DNA of 64,000 nt from NCBI GenBank assembly GCA_963744575.1, contig CAVUUF010000025.1:124001-188000 (forward strand), given 5' to 3'. This document shows, one piece after another, positions 55,429 to 61,932 of the stretch. The notes beneath the pieces are model-generated. The model was not told where the DNA came from. It saw only the letters and a list, made by a program, of their open reading frames with translations, and did no database searches. The stretch comes from Palsa-504 sp963744575. Lineage in GTDB: Bacteria; Actinomycetota; Actinomycetes; Streptosporangiales; Streptosporangiaceae. Both the position numbers and the translations under genes were made by a program. Within the stretch, counting starts at the first letter, position 1, and each line of letters opens with the position of its first letter.

Positions 55429-55507
55429 GGCTGTCTCCTGTTCCGGCAGGTGGTGGCCGAGGCCCCGGCACGGTGTTCGCGCACCGGCCGGGGCCGTCTT
55501 AATGCTT

Positions 55508-55519
55508 GGCGTAAACACC
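55508..55519. promoter_or_regulatory. Island operator repeat, copy 4 (one mismatch, minus strand)
   Basis: GGCGTAAACACC is the complement of GGTGTTTACGCC, 11 of 12 matching the other copies. It lies between the divergent small gene and the GntR gene, consistent with autoregulation by that GntR protein. Confidence 0.5.
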
Positions 55520-55613
55520 CTATGAGTCAGCCTAGGACAGATGAATCAGCTCACTCAAGAGAATGAAGGCGGCCAGGTCGCGCAGGCCGATCACCAGCGG
55601 GAATGATCATGGT

Positions 55614-55841
55614 GTGCCACGGGGACCAGAGCGGCCGTTCGAGATGGTCGCCGCCGACCTGCGGCGGCGCATCGCGGCGGGCGAGTGGCAGCCCGGCGAG
55701 GCGCTGCCGACCGTCGCCGCGCTCGCTGAGCACTACGGCGTGTCCAAGGCCACGGTCACCCGGACGCTGCGCATCCTCGCGGACGAGGGGCTGGTGCGGG
55801 TGGTGCCACGGTGGGGAACGTTCCGGGCCGGGCGGAGCTAG
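55614..55841 (+). CDS. Minimal GntR-family winged-helix regulator
   Basis: A 75-residue protein made only of a GntR winged helix: FEMVAADLRRRIAAGEWQPGEALPTVAALAEHYGVSKATVTRTLRILADEGLVRVVPRWGTF. No effector domain is attached. Short GntR proteins of this kind are found as regulators on actinomycete integrative elements. It is the best local candidate to bind the GTGTTTACAC repeats. ATG 55563 is an in-frame alternative start. The 243-bp gap 55842-56084 shows nothing. Confidence 0.75.
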   Translation: MPRGPERPFEMVAADLRRRIAAGEWQPGEALPTVAALAEHYGVSKATVTRTLRILADEGLVRVVPRWGTFRAGRS

Positions 55842-56084
55842 GCCACGTCAGCCAGCCGGGCTCACCTGCGCGGCGCTCAGAACCTTTGACCCGGAGCCAG
55901 CCCAGCGGGCCTGACGGCGGGGGCCAGGCAGAGGCCAGACCCGGAAGGCGCACGTCGAACGTATGCAGCAGCGATGTGCAGCAACCAGGCCGATATCGAT
56001 CGGGTCTGGCGACTGAACGCCGAGTCCTAGCCATCGGCAGGTGGAAGACTGCTGGCGCACGAAGTCAGACAGAAGGGTGACGAG

Positions 56085-56744
56085 ATGGTCGGTACGTTCC
56101 AGGCCCTCGGAGTTCTGCTGCTTGCGTTTCTTCCTGGTGCGCTCTACGTATGGGCCTTCGAGCGGGAAGCAGGCGGGTGGGGACTCGGAGCTACCGATCG
56201 GCTCCTGCGCTTCGTGGGATTCTCGGCAATCTTCCACGTTCTGGTGACACCGCTTACCTACATCGCCTACCGCGACTATGTGATCACAGGTCGACTGGCA
56301 CAAGGAAGGCCACTTTCACTCTGGCTCTGGCTGGTACCGGTGCTCTATGTAGCAGTCCCCCTAATTGCAGGGTCGGTAGTTGGAGCGGCTACTGCGGTCG
56401 GCAAGAGGTGGACCCGGTTCATTGCTGGCCGGTCTCCAGCTCCACGGGCGTGGGATCACCTGTTCTCGGCACACGACCTCACCGGGTGGGTGCGTCTCAG
56501 ACTCAAGAACGAGGAATGGATCGTCGGTGCGTATGCCACCAGTAGCAACCGCCGCCTTCGGTCCTATGCCGCTGGGTATCCAGATGCCCAAGACCTGTAT
56601 CTGGTCGAAACCGCAGAGTGTGAGCCCCAGACAGGAAGGTTCGTACTCGATGACGACGGGCAACCTCGCCTTCGAGGGGTCGGCGTCCTCATACGCTGGG
56701 AAGAAGTCATGTACCTTGAGTTTGTTGATAACCGCAGCCGCTGA
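56085..56744 (+). CDS. DUF6338-family membrane protein
   Basis: The 219-residue protein starts with a membrane helix (FQALGVLLLAFLPGALYVWAF), has two more (FVGFSAIFHVLVTPLTYIAY and LVPVLYVAVPLIAGSVVGAA), then a soluble domain with PRAWDHLFSAHDLTGWVRLRLKNEEWIVGAY and SYAAGYPDAQDLYL, which I recognise as DUF6338. Function unknown; such genes often sit in variable regions. The codon use is less GC-extreme than the host average. A small gene follows 21 bp downstream. Confidence 0.75.
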   Translation: MVGTFQALGVLLLAFLPGALYVWAFEREAGGWGLGATDRLLRFVGFSAIFHVLVTPLTYIAYRDYVITGRLAQGRPLSLWLWLVPVLYVAVPLIAGSVVGAATAVGKRWTRFIAGRSPAPRAWDHLFSAHDLTGWVRLRLKNEEWIVGAYATSSNRRLRSYAAGYPDAQDLYLVETAECEPQTGRFVLDDDGQPRLRGVGVLIRWEEVMYLEFVDNRSR

Positions 56745-56765
56745 ACTTGCTCAGGAGGGAGATCG

Positions 56766-56990
56766 GTGAGCGAGGCCCCCACCGAGACCAGCAGAGTCCA
56801 AAACGTCACCGAAGTCGCTAAAGTCGAGAAGCCCGACATCGAGAGGGGCGGCTACAGCGCGGGTAGGCGTACCGTCTCGGAACTTCCTCCACCCCCTCCG
56901 TCTGTGAGTGTCCAGGACACTGCTAGCAGTGGCGGCGCGCCCGCCGGAGATCAAGCATCAGCTACATCCTCGCCCGATAGTTCCAAGTAG
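56766..56990 (+). CDS. Small disordered Pro/Ser-rich protein
   Basis: A 74-residue protein with a GTG start and a strong CAGGAGGGAG ribosome site. The N-terminal half is charged; the C-terminal half is ELPPPPPSVSVQD and Ser/Ala-rich, probably disordered. It follows the DUF6338 gene closely and is likely co-expressed with it. Confidence 0.55.
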   Translation: MSEAPTETSRVQNVTEVAKVEKPDIERGGYSAGRRTVSELPPPPPSVSVQDTASSGGAPAGDQASATSSPDSSK

Positions 56991-57030
56991 AAACCAGGCG
57001 ACCGCGTGAAGGGCTGCCGCTATTGAGCCA

Positions 57031-57201
57031 TCAGCCCAGGCCGGATGACAGGAAATAGGCCCCGATGCCGATGACCAGCCATTTTACGACGCGCAACTCC
57101 TGGAGCAGGCCGATTCGCACCGTAGTCCCCTGACTGCCACGCAAGAGCGCCCCGCCAGCCGCGGCCAGCGAGGCGCTCCAGGCGCTCTTACGCGCGTTCA
57201 G
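57031..57201 (-). CDS. Possible small single-span membrane protein
   Basis: A frame of about 56 residues ends with LRVVKWLVIGIGAYFLSSGLG, one membrane helix. A CTG at 57201 overlaps the upstream gene stop (CTGA); the in-frame GTG at 57279 would overlap that gene by 82 bp. The start is therefore uncertain. Confidence 0.3.
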   Translation of the reverse strand: MNARKSAWSASLAAAGGALLRGSQGTTVRIGLLQELRVVKWLVIGIGAYFLSSGLG

Positions 57202-57638
57202 CGGCTGGCGCGTACGAGCCGCACCGTGGCCTCGGGCAGCCAGCCCGAGGTGTAGCTGGACTTCGCGTAGCGCTGCCACAGCACACCGCTGCCCTCGTGG
57301 AGGATGTCGTCGGCGTCCTGGATTTCCCTCAGCGCGTCAAGCAGCCGCCCGAGCAGCCGCACGCGGTAACGGAGGGCCAGGGGCAGGCCCTTAACGCCGA
57401 TGCGGCCGTCCGGCCGCTCGTAGACGCGCAGGACGCTCCCCCGGGCATATGCCCGTCCGCGGTCCCCGGCCCAGTCGCGCCAGACCTCGGGCCGGTTGAG
57501 GCTCGCGTGCTGCACCGCGCGCAGCGTGTCCCGCAGCCGCCAGGTCACCGACTGCCGCTCGGTGCGGTCCTTCGGCAGGCCGTCGATGGCGAGGCAGCCA
57601 GTGTCCAGCTCACGCACGGTCAGGACGTATTCCGTCAT
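57198..57638 (-). CDS. Hypothetical protein
   Basis: A 146-residue basic protein (EYVLTVRELDTGCLAIDGL, TWRLRDTLRAVQHASLNRPEVWRDW, VKGLPLALRYRVRLLGRLLDALREIQDADDIL). No family recognised. The ATG at 57638 has AAAGGG 11 nt upstream. It lies 16 bp after the upstream gene, so the two form an operon on the minus strand. Confidence 0.55.
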   Translation of the reverse strand: MTEYVLTVRELDTGCLAIDGLPKDRTERQSVTWRLRDTLRAVQHASLNRPEVWRDWAGDRGRAYARGSVLRVYERPDGRIGVKGLPLALRYRVRLLGRLLDALREIQDADDILHEGSGVLWQRYAKSSYTSGWLPEATVRLVRASR

Positions 57639-57654
57639 CCTGTGCACCGCCCTT

Positions 57655-58005
57655 TCAGACCGCCAGCAGCTTGCGCAGGATCTGGAGCTTCAAGCCCGGC
57701 GACAGCAGCGGCCACCGGTCCCGGAGCCTTCGCGGGCGAACAGGGGCCAGAGGCGTGTCGAGCGCGATGCTCTGGTCGTGCAGGAACGTGAGGCACCGGT
57801 TGTAGTTGGACGGGTCGTAGTCCGCTGAGTCCGGGTCGCAGGAGTAGTTGTCCTGGAATCCCGGCTTGCCGTCGTAGGTGAAGCTGCCGTTATCCGCGCT
57901 GTTGGTGCCTGCCGTCCACTTGTGGATGCGCCGCGGGTTAGCCGAGTCCACAAAGATGTTGAGCACCATCGTGACCTGCGCAGACTTCTTCTCGTTCCCC
58001 GCCAT
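57655..58005 (-). CDS. Hypothetical protein
   Basis: A 116-residue protein. The first half (KKSAQVTMVLNIFVDSANPRRIHKW ... NGSFTYDGKPGFQDNYSCDPDSADYDPSNYNRCLTFLHDQ) looks like a small beta-rich domain; no family recognised. A very strong ribosome site, GAGGAGGGTGATC, precedes the ATG. It heads the minus-strand operon at the right end of the island. The interval 58006-58295 holds no convincing gene. Confidence 0.6.
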   Translation of the reverse strand: MAGNEKKSAQVTMVLNIFVDSANPRRIHKWTAGTNSADNGSFTYDGKPGFQDNYSCDPDSADYDPSNYNRCLTFLHDQSIALDTPLAPVRPRRLRDRWPLLSPGLKLQILRKLLAV

Positions 58006-58295
58006 GGGGATCACCCTCCTCGGGTCATGTCTCGTGGCCCGCCATGGGCCGTCTGGCTCCATGCCAGCGCTTGTATAACAGCCCGGGTACCGGCCCGCAT
58101 TCCTCGCCGGCACCCTGATTCATCACTCACCTCCTGCGCCGGAACATGGCCAGCGTCCTTAGACCGTGGCGTGATCACGCAGGTCGCTCAGGGGCTGGCC
58201 GCAGGGGCTGACGGTCACCGTGACCACCTCCCGCCGGGAGCAGAAGCCGGGAGCAACAGGCCATGTGGGCCCAACACACGCGGTAGAGAGCGGTA

Positions 58296-58307
58296 GGTGT
58301 TTACACC
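58296..58307. promoter_or_regulatory. Island operator repeat, copy 5, beside the whiB7 promoter
   Basis: GGTGTTTACACC, identical to copies 1 and 3. It ends 28 bp before the TTGACC that now forms the -35 of the whiB7 promoter, so an island regulator bound here could influence whiB7. Confidence 0.55.
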
Positions 58308-58328
58308 AGGTCGCGGTATGAGCCAGAT

Positions 58329-58366
58329 AATTCGGTTGACCGCTGTAGAGGACCCCGATGTAAGCT
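58329..58366 (+). promoter_or_regulatory. Hybrid promoter at the right junction driving whiB7
   Basis: AATT, 3 bp, TTGACC (58336-58341), then TAAGCT (58361-58366) after 19 bp, or TGTAAG (58359-58364) after 17 bp. The -35 side is island DNA and the -10 box runs into the repeated core. Six nt after TAAGCT is the ATG of the first leader ORF, the same geometry as at the left junction. Confidence 0.5.
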
Positions 58367-58378
58367 GCCTACATGTCC
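58364..58378 (+). repeat. Right attachment site (attR) core
   Basis: Exact copy of GCTGCCTACATGTCC at 28792-28806. It marks the return to chromosomal sequence at the whiB7 leader. Confidence 0.65.
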
Positions 58379-58423
58379 GTGGGGTTAGTTGTAGACCACT
58401 CCGGAGGGAGGTGCCTGACGTGA
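58373..58423 (+). CDS. whiB7 leader ORF 1
   Basis: A 16-residue frame, MSVGLVVDHSGGRCLT, whose ATG is in the att core 6 nt after the -10 box, so it would be translated without a leader. Its TGA overlaps the GTG of the second leader ORF (GTGA). The arrangement suggests that ribosome behaviour here tunes downstream expression. Confidence 0.5.
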   Translation: MSVGLVVDHSGGRCLT

Positions 58424-58719
58424 CGAACACCATCTCGATCGCTCTGCCCGAGCTGAACTGGGCTTCGCGCTTGGGTGCTTCCTGCCCGCGTGTCGGCCTC
58501 CTCGGTACGGGTGTGCTCGGTGTCTCCAGTGGCATCGCGGCGTCCGCCGCCCCGCACGCGCTTCCGCGTGTCCGCGGCAAGGTCACGGTCTCCGCCCAGC
58601 CGCAGCCGGACGCCGTCGCGACGCTGTTCGGCCAGACGAATGTCAACAACTACATGACCGGCGTCCCCGCCGTTGGTGAGGGCGCATCGGGTCCGCCTCC
58701 ATATAGGGAACCGGTCTAG
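58420..58719 (+). CDS. whiB7 leader ORF 2
   Basis: A 99-residue frame with GTG start and a very strong ribosome site GGAGGGAG (58403-58410). It ends SGPPPYREPV; the PPP run is a known cause of ribosome slowing. The TAG stop lies in the loop of the first leader hairpin. Long leaders with upstream ORFs and a terminator control whiB7 in mycobacteria and streptomycetes in response to ribosome-targeting drugs; this frame fits that role. Confidence 0.5.
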   Translation: MTNTISIALPELNWASRLGASCPRVGLLGTGVLGVSSGIAASAAPHALPRVRGKVTVSAQPQPDAVATLFGQTNVNNYMTGVPAVGEGASGPPPYREPV

Positions 58720-58776
58720 CCAGACCGGCCACAAGATCCCCTTGAGGCCGCGGATCCGAACCCAGGGTCCGCGGCC
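58711..58776 (+). terminator. Two successive hairpins of the whiB7 leader (attenuator candidate)
   Basis: Hairpin 1: CCGGTCT/AGACCGG (58711-58728), containing the stop of leader ORF 2. Hairpin 2: GGCCGCGGATCC/GGGTCCGCGGCC (58746-58776), a long GC stem with one mismatch, followed by TTAGTG. A stalled ribosome would disrupt hairpin 1. Hairpin 2 lacks a good T-run, so whether it terminates by itself is unclear. Confidence 0.5.
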
Positions 58777-58863
58777 TTAGTGATGCAAGGCCTAGGTCCC
58801 AGGACGGGGCGAGAAATCGCCGTGACCACAACTAGGACCGGCAAGCGAGAGGGGATGGCACCG

Positions 58864-59253
58864 ATGCAATGGCGCGATGCCACCGTCAGCGTGACGGGCG
58901 CAACGGGGTTCGAGGCGCCCGCAACCGTGACGGCGCGGCAGGAGCCAGACGTCAGGCAGGCAGTGGATGAGGTTGGCATCGTCGCGGTGGCCGGTTCGGC
59001 GACCGCGCTCCCGGTAGGCCTGGATCTTCCGTGCACGGGGGACCCTGAGCTGTTCTTCGCCGAATCTCCCGAGGACGTGGAGACGGCCAAGGCGATGTGC
59101 CGGGGATGCAAGGCCAGGTTGGCCTGCCTGACCGGTGCGCTCGAGCGCAGGGAGCCCTGGGGTGTCTGGGGCGGCGAGCTGCTGATGCGCGGCGCGATCG
59201 TGCCGCGTAAGCGCCCACGGGGGCGTCCTCGCAAGACCGAGGTGGCCGCGTAG
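58864..59253 (+). CDS. whiB7: WhiB7, Fe-S transcription factor of intrinsic antibiotic resistance
   Basis: WhiB7 binds sigma-A and activates resistance genes through an AT-hook. The protein has the four iron-sulfur Cys (57, 79, 82, 88 in LPCTG ... MCRGCKARLACL), the GVWGG turn (100-104) and the diagnostic C-terminal AT-hook RGRPRK (119-124). The ATG at 58864 has AGAGGGG 9 nt upstream; ATG 58855 is an alternative. In mycobacteria whiB7 lies next to uvrD2; here the island separates them. Confidence 0.93.
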   Translation: MQWRDATVSVTGATGFEAPATVTARQEPDVRQAVDEVGIVAVAGSATALPVGLDLPCTGDPELFFAESPEDVETAKAMCRGCKARLACLTGALERREPWGVWGGELLMRGAIVPRKRPRGRPRKTEVAA

Positions 59254-59335
59254 CCGGCGGCCACGCCAGTAGCGGCCGCGCGGCCGACCGGGAGCCACGC
59301 GGCCGCGTGCTGTCCACAACGTTCAGGGGAAAGAC

Positions 59336-59527
59336 ATGTATACCGAAATGCTGGCGCGGGAACGGACCCGCGCCTACCTAGAAGAAGCGGAGCGAATGCG
59401 ATACTCCCGCCGGCTGCAGGCGCTCCGCCGGGCCAGGCGCCTGGAGCACCGGGCCGAGCGCCGGGTGCTCCAGGCGTGGCGCCGCGCCGCGGAACTGCGC
59501 GGTGCCCTGGAATCCATCGACTACTGA
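59336..59527 (+). CDS. Small basic coiled-coil protein
   Basis: A 63-residue frame rich in Arg and Glu (ERTRAYLEEAERMRYSRRLQALRRARRLEHRAERRVLQAWRRAAELR), likely one long helix. GGGGAAAG precedes the ATG. No family recognised. It overlaps the end of the convergent gene by 7 bp. Confidence 0.55.
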   Translation: MYTEMLARERTRAYLEEAERMRYSRRLQALRRARRLEHRAERRVLQAWRRAAELRGALESIDY

Positions 59528-60253
59528 GCCCGGGCCCGCGGCTGCAGGCAGGCGACCAGGTACGCCACGCCGAACGGATCCCCGCGGTAGAGCACCTCGG
59601 CCATCAGGACCGTTTCCCGCATCGCGCCGGCCAGCACCTGCCAGCCGGGACGGCCGGTGGCCATCAGCTCGCGGGCCAGGCCTTGGTCGAGCCGGAGTAG
59701 CGCGTCGAGTTCGCCGGCCCGGACCGCCCGCTCCACCTCCGCGTCGAAGCCCGCGGCCCGCGGGTCCAGGTAGCCGGGCGCCTTGAGCGTTCGCCGGGCG
59801 CTACCGTCGCCCATCACCAGCAGCGCGGTGCGGACGGCCCCCGAGCCGAGCCCGGCTCCGAGCCCGGCGCATGCGGACGCTGGCTCGTCCCGGCCGACTC
59901 CGAGCAGGCGGCGCCGCCCGCGGTACCCCGCCTGATCCAGAAGCATGACGCCGAGACCGAGCGACAGCGGCAGCGGTGCCGACGACGGCGGCACCGAGGG
60001 CGGCAGCGGTGCCGTGCGGGATCTCGTGCCGTCGGCCCCCGGGGCGAAGGCCGCCGGGTCCAGGCCAGGCCGTGTCCCACTCGCCGGTGGCGCTGGCCGG
60101 CCCCACGACCACGATTTCGCCGGGATCGTCCCGGACCAGCCGCGAGGCCGCCTGGGCGCAGGCCGCGCGCAGCTCGGGAACGACCGCGGCGCGGCCGGTG
60201 AGGGCCGGGTGCAGCAACGGGGGAGACGGGCATAGCGCCGCGGCGGTGATCAC
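59521..60253 (-). pseudogene. Class III extradiol dioxygenase LigB-like domain protein, one frameshift
   Basis: The 5' part reads ITAAALCPSPPLLHPALTGR and PGEIVVVGPASATGEWDTAW; the 3' part continues in the next frame LDPAAFAPGADG, LSLGLGVMLLDQAG, TALLVMGDGSARRTLKAPGYLDPRAAGFDAEVERAV and GRPGWQVLAGAM. This matches the actinobacterial LigB-like family of unknown substrate. An extra base near 60063 (TGGCCTGG in place of TGGCTGG on the coding strand) shifts the frame. It lies in the chromosomal part, and could be a true mutation or an assembly error. GTG start at 60253. Confidence 0.7.
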
Positions 60254-60288
60254 CGGCGCGGCGTCGGCGGCACGATGCGGTTCACCGG

Positions 60289-61257
60289 CTAGGCCAGCCC
60301 TCGGACCACGCGCGCGGGCGGGAGGTCGCCGCGGATCACCGAGACCGTGTTCAGCACGTGGCGGGTCTCGCGCACGTGATGCGCCCGGAACACGCGGGCC
60401 CCGAGCCACGCGCTGACGGCGGTCGCGGCCAGCGTCCCGGCCAGGCGCTCATCCACCGGGACATCAAGAGTCTCGCCGATGAAGTCCTTGTTGGACATCG
60501 AGACCAGCACCGGCCAGCCGGTGGCGGACAGCTCGGCCAGCCGCCGAGTGACCTCCAGCGAGTGCCAGGTGTTCTTGCCGAAGTCGTGAGCCGGGTCGAT
60601 GAGGATCCGCTCCCGGTCCACCCCGGCGGCCACGGCGCGGGCGGCCAGCGCGAGCGTACCGGCCAGCACGTCCCGCACCACGTCGTCGTACGCCACCCGG
60701 AACGGGCGGGTCCGCGGCGGCAGGCCCCCCGTGTGCGAGCAGACGATCCCCGCGCCGAACTCCGCCGCCACCTCGGCCAGCCGGCTGTCCCAGCCGCCCC
60801 AGCTGTCGTTGAGCAGGTCGGCGCCGACCGCGCAGGCCTCGCGGCCGACCTCGTGCCGCCAGGTGTCCGCGCTGATGACGAGGTCGGGATAGGCGTCGCG
60901 GACTGCGGCGATGAACGGGACGGTGCGCCGGATCTCCTCGCGCACGTCTACGTCGTCGCCGGGCCGGGCCGGCACGCCACCGATGTCGACGATGTCCGCG
61001 CCCTCGTTCATCACCGCGTGCACACGGTCCAGCGCGGCCGCCGGATCCCAGGTCACGCCCGGCCGGTAGAACGAGTCTGGGGTCCGGTTGACGATCGCCA
61101 TGACCAGCAGCTGATCCGGCCGGAACACGCGCCTGCCGAGCCGGAAGTCCCGCTGCTCCCCGCCGCTGCTCGCCGCGGCGCCCGCCGGCCCGGCGCCCTC
61201 CACACCAGCGCCGTCCACTGCGGCGCCGTCCGGGCCAGGGCCGCCCGCCGCGCTCAT
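60289..61257 (-). CDS. folP2: Dihydropteroate synthase family protein, FolP2 type
   Basis: A pterin-binding TIM barrel: VMAIVNRTPDSFYRPGVTWDPAAALDRV, GADIVDIGGVPARPGDDVD, ISADTWRHEVGREACAVGADLLNDSWGG and ILIDPAHDFGKNTWHSLEV. The NRTPDSFY in place of NVTPDSF and the neighbouring gpgS fragment identify the FolP2 branch, next to gpgS in many actinobacteria. FolP2 of mycobacteria is thought not to make dihydropteroate, so the folate role is uncertain. The first ~30 residues are a low-complexity extension. Confidence 0.85.
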   Translation of the reverse strand: MSAAGGPGPDGAAVDGAGVEGAGPAGAAASSGGEQRDFRLGRRVFRPDQLLVMAIVNRTPDSFYRPGVTWDPAAALDRVHAVMNEGADIVDIGGVPARPGDDVDVREEIRRTVPFIAAVRDAYPDLVISADTWRHEVGREACAVGADLLNDSWGGWDSRLAEVAAEFGAGIVCSHTGGLPPRTRPFRVAYDDVVRDVLAGTLALAARAVAAGVDRERILIDPAHDFGKNTWHSLEVTRRLAELSATGWPVLVSMSNKDFIGETLDVPVDERLAGTLAATAVSAWLGARVFRAHHVRETRHVLNTVSVIRGDLPPARVVRGLA

Positions 61258-61264
61258 GCCCCGC

Positions 61265-61900
61265 TCATTCGGCGACGAGGAGGAGGTCGGGCCGCACGGT
61301 GCTCGCGGGCGGTCGCTCGTCGGTGGGCACCGGCCGGGTGCGCCGGCGCACCTGCCCGTCCTCCCGGTCGTACTGCTCGAGCGCCAGGCCGGGGACCAGC
61401 TGGTGAGGTCCGCTGCGGCGCCTGGCCGCCACGGCGAGCAGTTCGGCTGCCATCACCGCCAGGTCGTGGTTCGCCTGGTGCTTGTGGGCGCGGGAGCCCA
61501 GGTCGACCTGGGCGAGCGTGTTCAGGCCGTGCCGGGCCGCGGTGTCGAGCAGCGTGGCCAGCTCCACGCCGTAGCCGACCAGGAGGCTCAGCGATTCGAT
61601 CAGGCTCCGGCGGCCCGCCCACTGCCCGGCCAGCGGCTGCACCACGCCGGCCAGGTGCGGCCACCACAGGCTCAGCACGGGCCGCGCGACCAGTTCGGTG
61701 ACCCGCCCGCCCTCGGTGGAGACCGAACCATCCGCCTCTGTCCGCACCCGCGCATAGAACCCCTTGACCAGCTGTACGTCCGGCTCGGCGAGCAGCGGCC
61801 CGAGCAGTCCGGTGACGAAGTGCGGACCCCACTGGGTCAGGTCGGCGTCCCGCCAGTGCGAGGTCCGGCGGCGGTGCCAGGCCTCGGCGCGGTGGTCCAT
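61265..61900 (-). pseudogene. gpgS: Glucosyl-3-phosphoglycerate synthase, 5' truncated
   Basis: The frame contains the second part of GpgS: DADLTQWGPHFVTGLLGPLLAEPDVQLVKGFYAR, GRVTELVARPVLSLWWPHLAGVVQPLAGQ, LVGYGVELATLLDTAARHGLNTLAQVDLGSRAHKHQ. The whole N-terminal nucleotide-sugar binding region (about 110-130 residues before the metal-binding Asp motif) is missing. Upstream, MDHRAEAWHRRRTSHWR is unrelated sequence. Without that half the enzyme cannot bind UDP-glucose, so the gene is probably dead; a full copy may exist elsewhere. Confidence 0.8.
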
Positions 61901-61932
61901 GCCCGCCAGGCTACCGGGTACCTCGGGCGCGG

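Larger units (their letters stand above)
28792..58378. mobile_element. Integrated genetic island, satellite-like, about 29.6 kb
   Basis: The region is flanked by a 15-bp direct repeat, has a tyrosine integrase at its left end pointing outward, then a ribbon-helix-helix gene, an excisionase-like gene, a primase-helicase, an inverted-repeat array suited to an origin, short coupled genes and defence cargo. No FtsK/TraB-type translocase, relaxase, capsid, terminase or tail gene is present. This gene set resembles phage satellites or mobilisable islands more than conjugative elements. uvrD2 and whiB7, separated here, are adjacent in mycobacteria, which supports insertion between them. Confidence 0.75.

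Noticed and set aside
54976..55566. A 196-codon plus-strand frame
   Set aside because: It runs opposite a small gene with a good GTG start and ribosome site and shows no protein-like pattern of its own.
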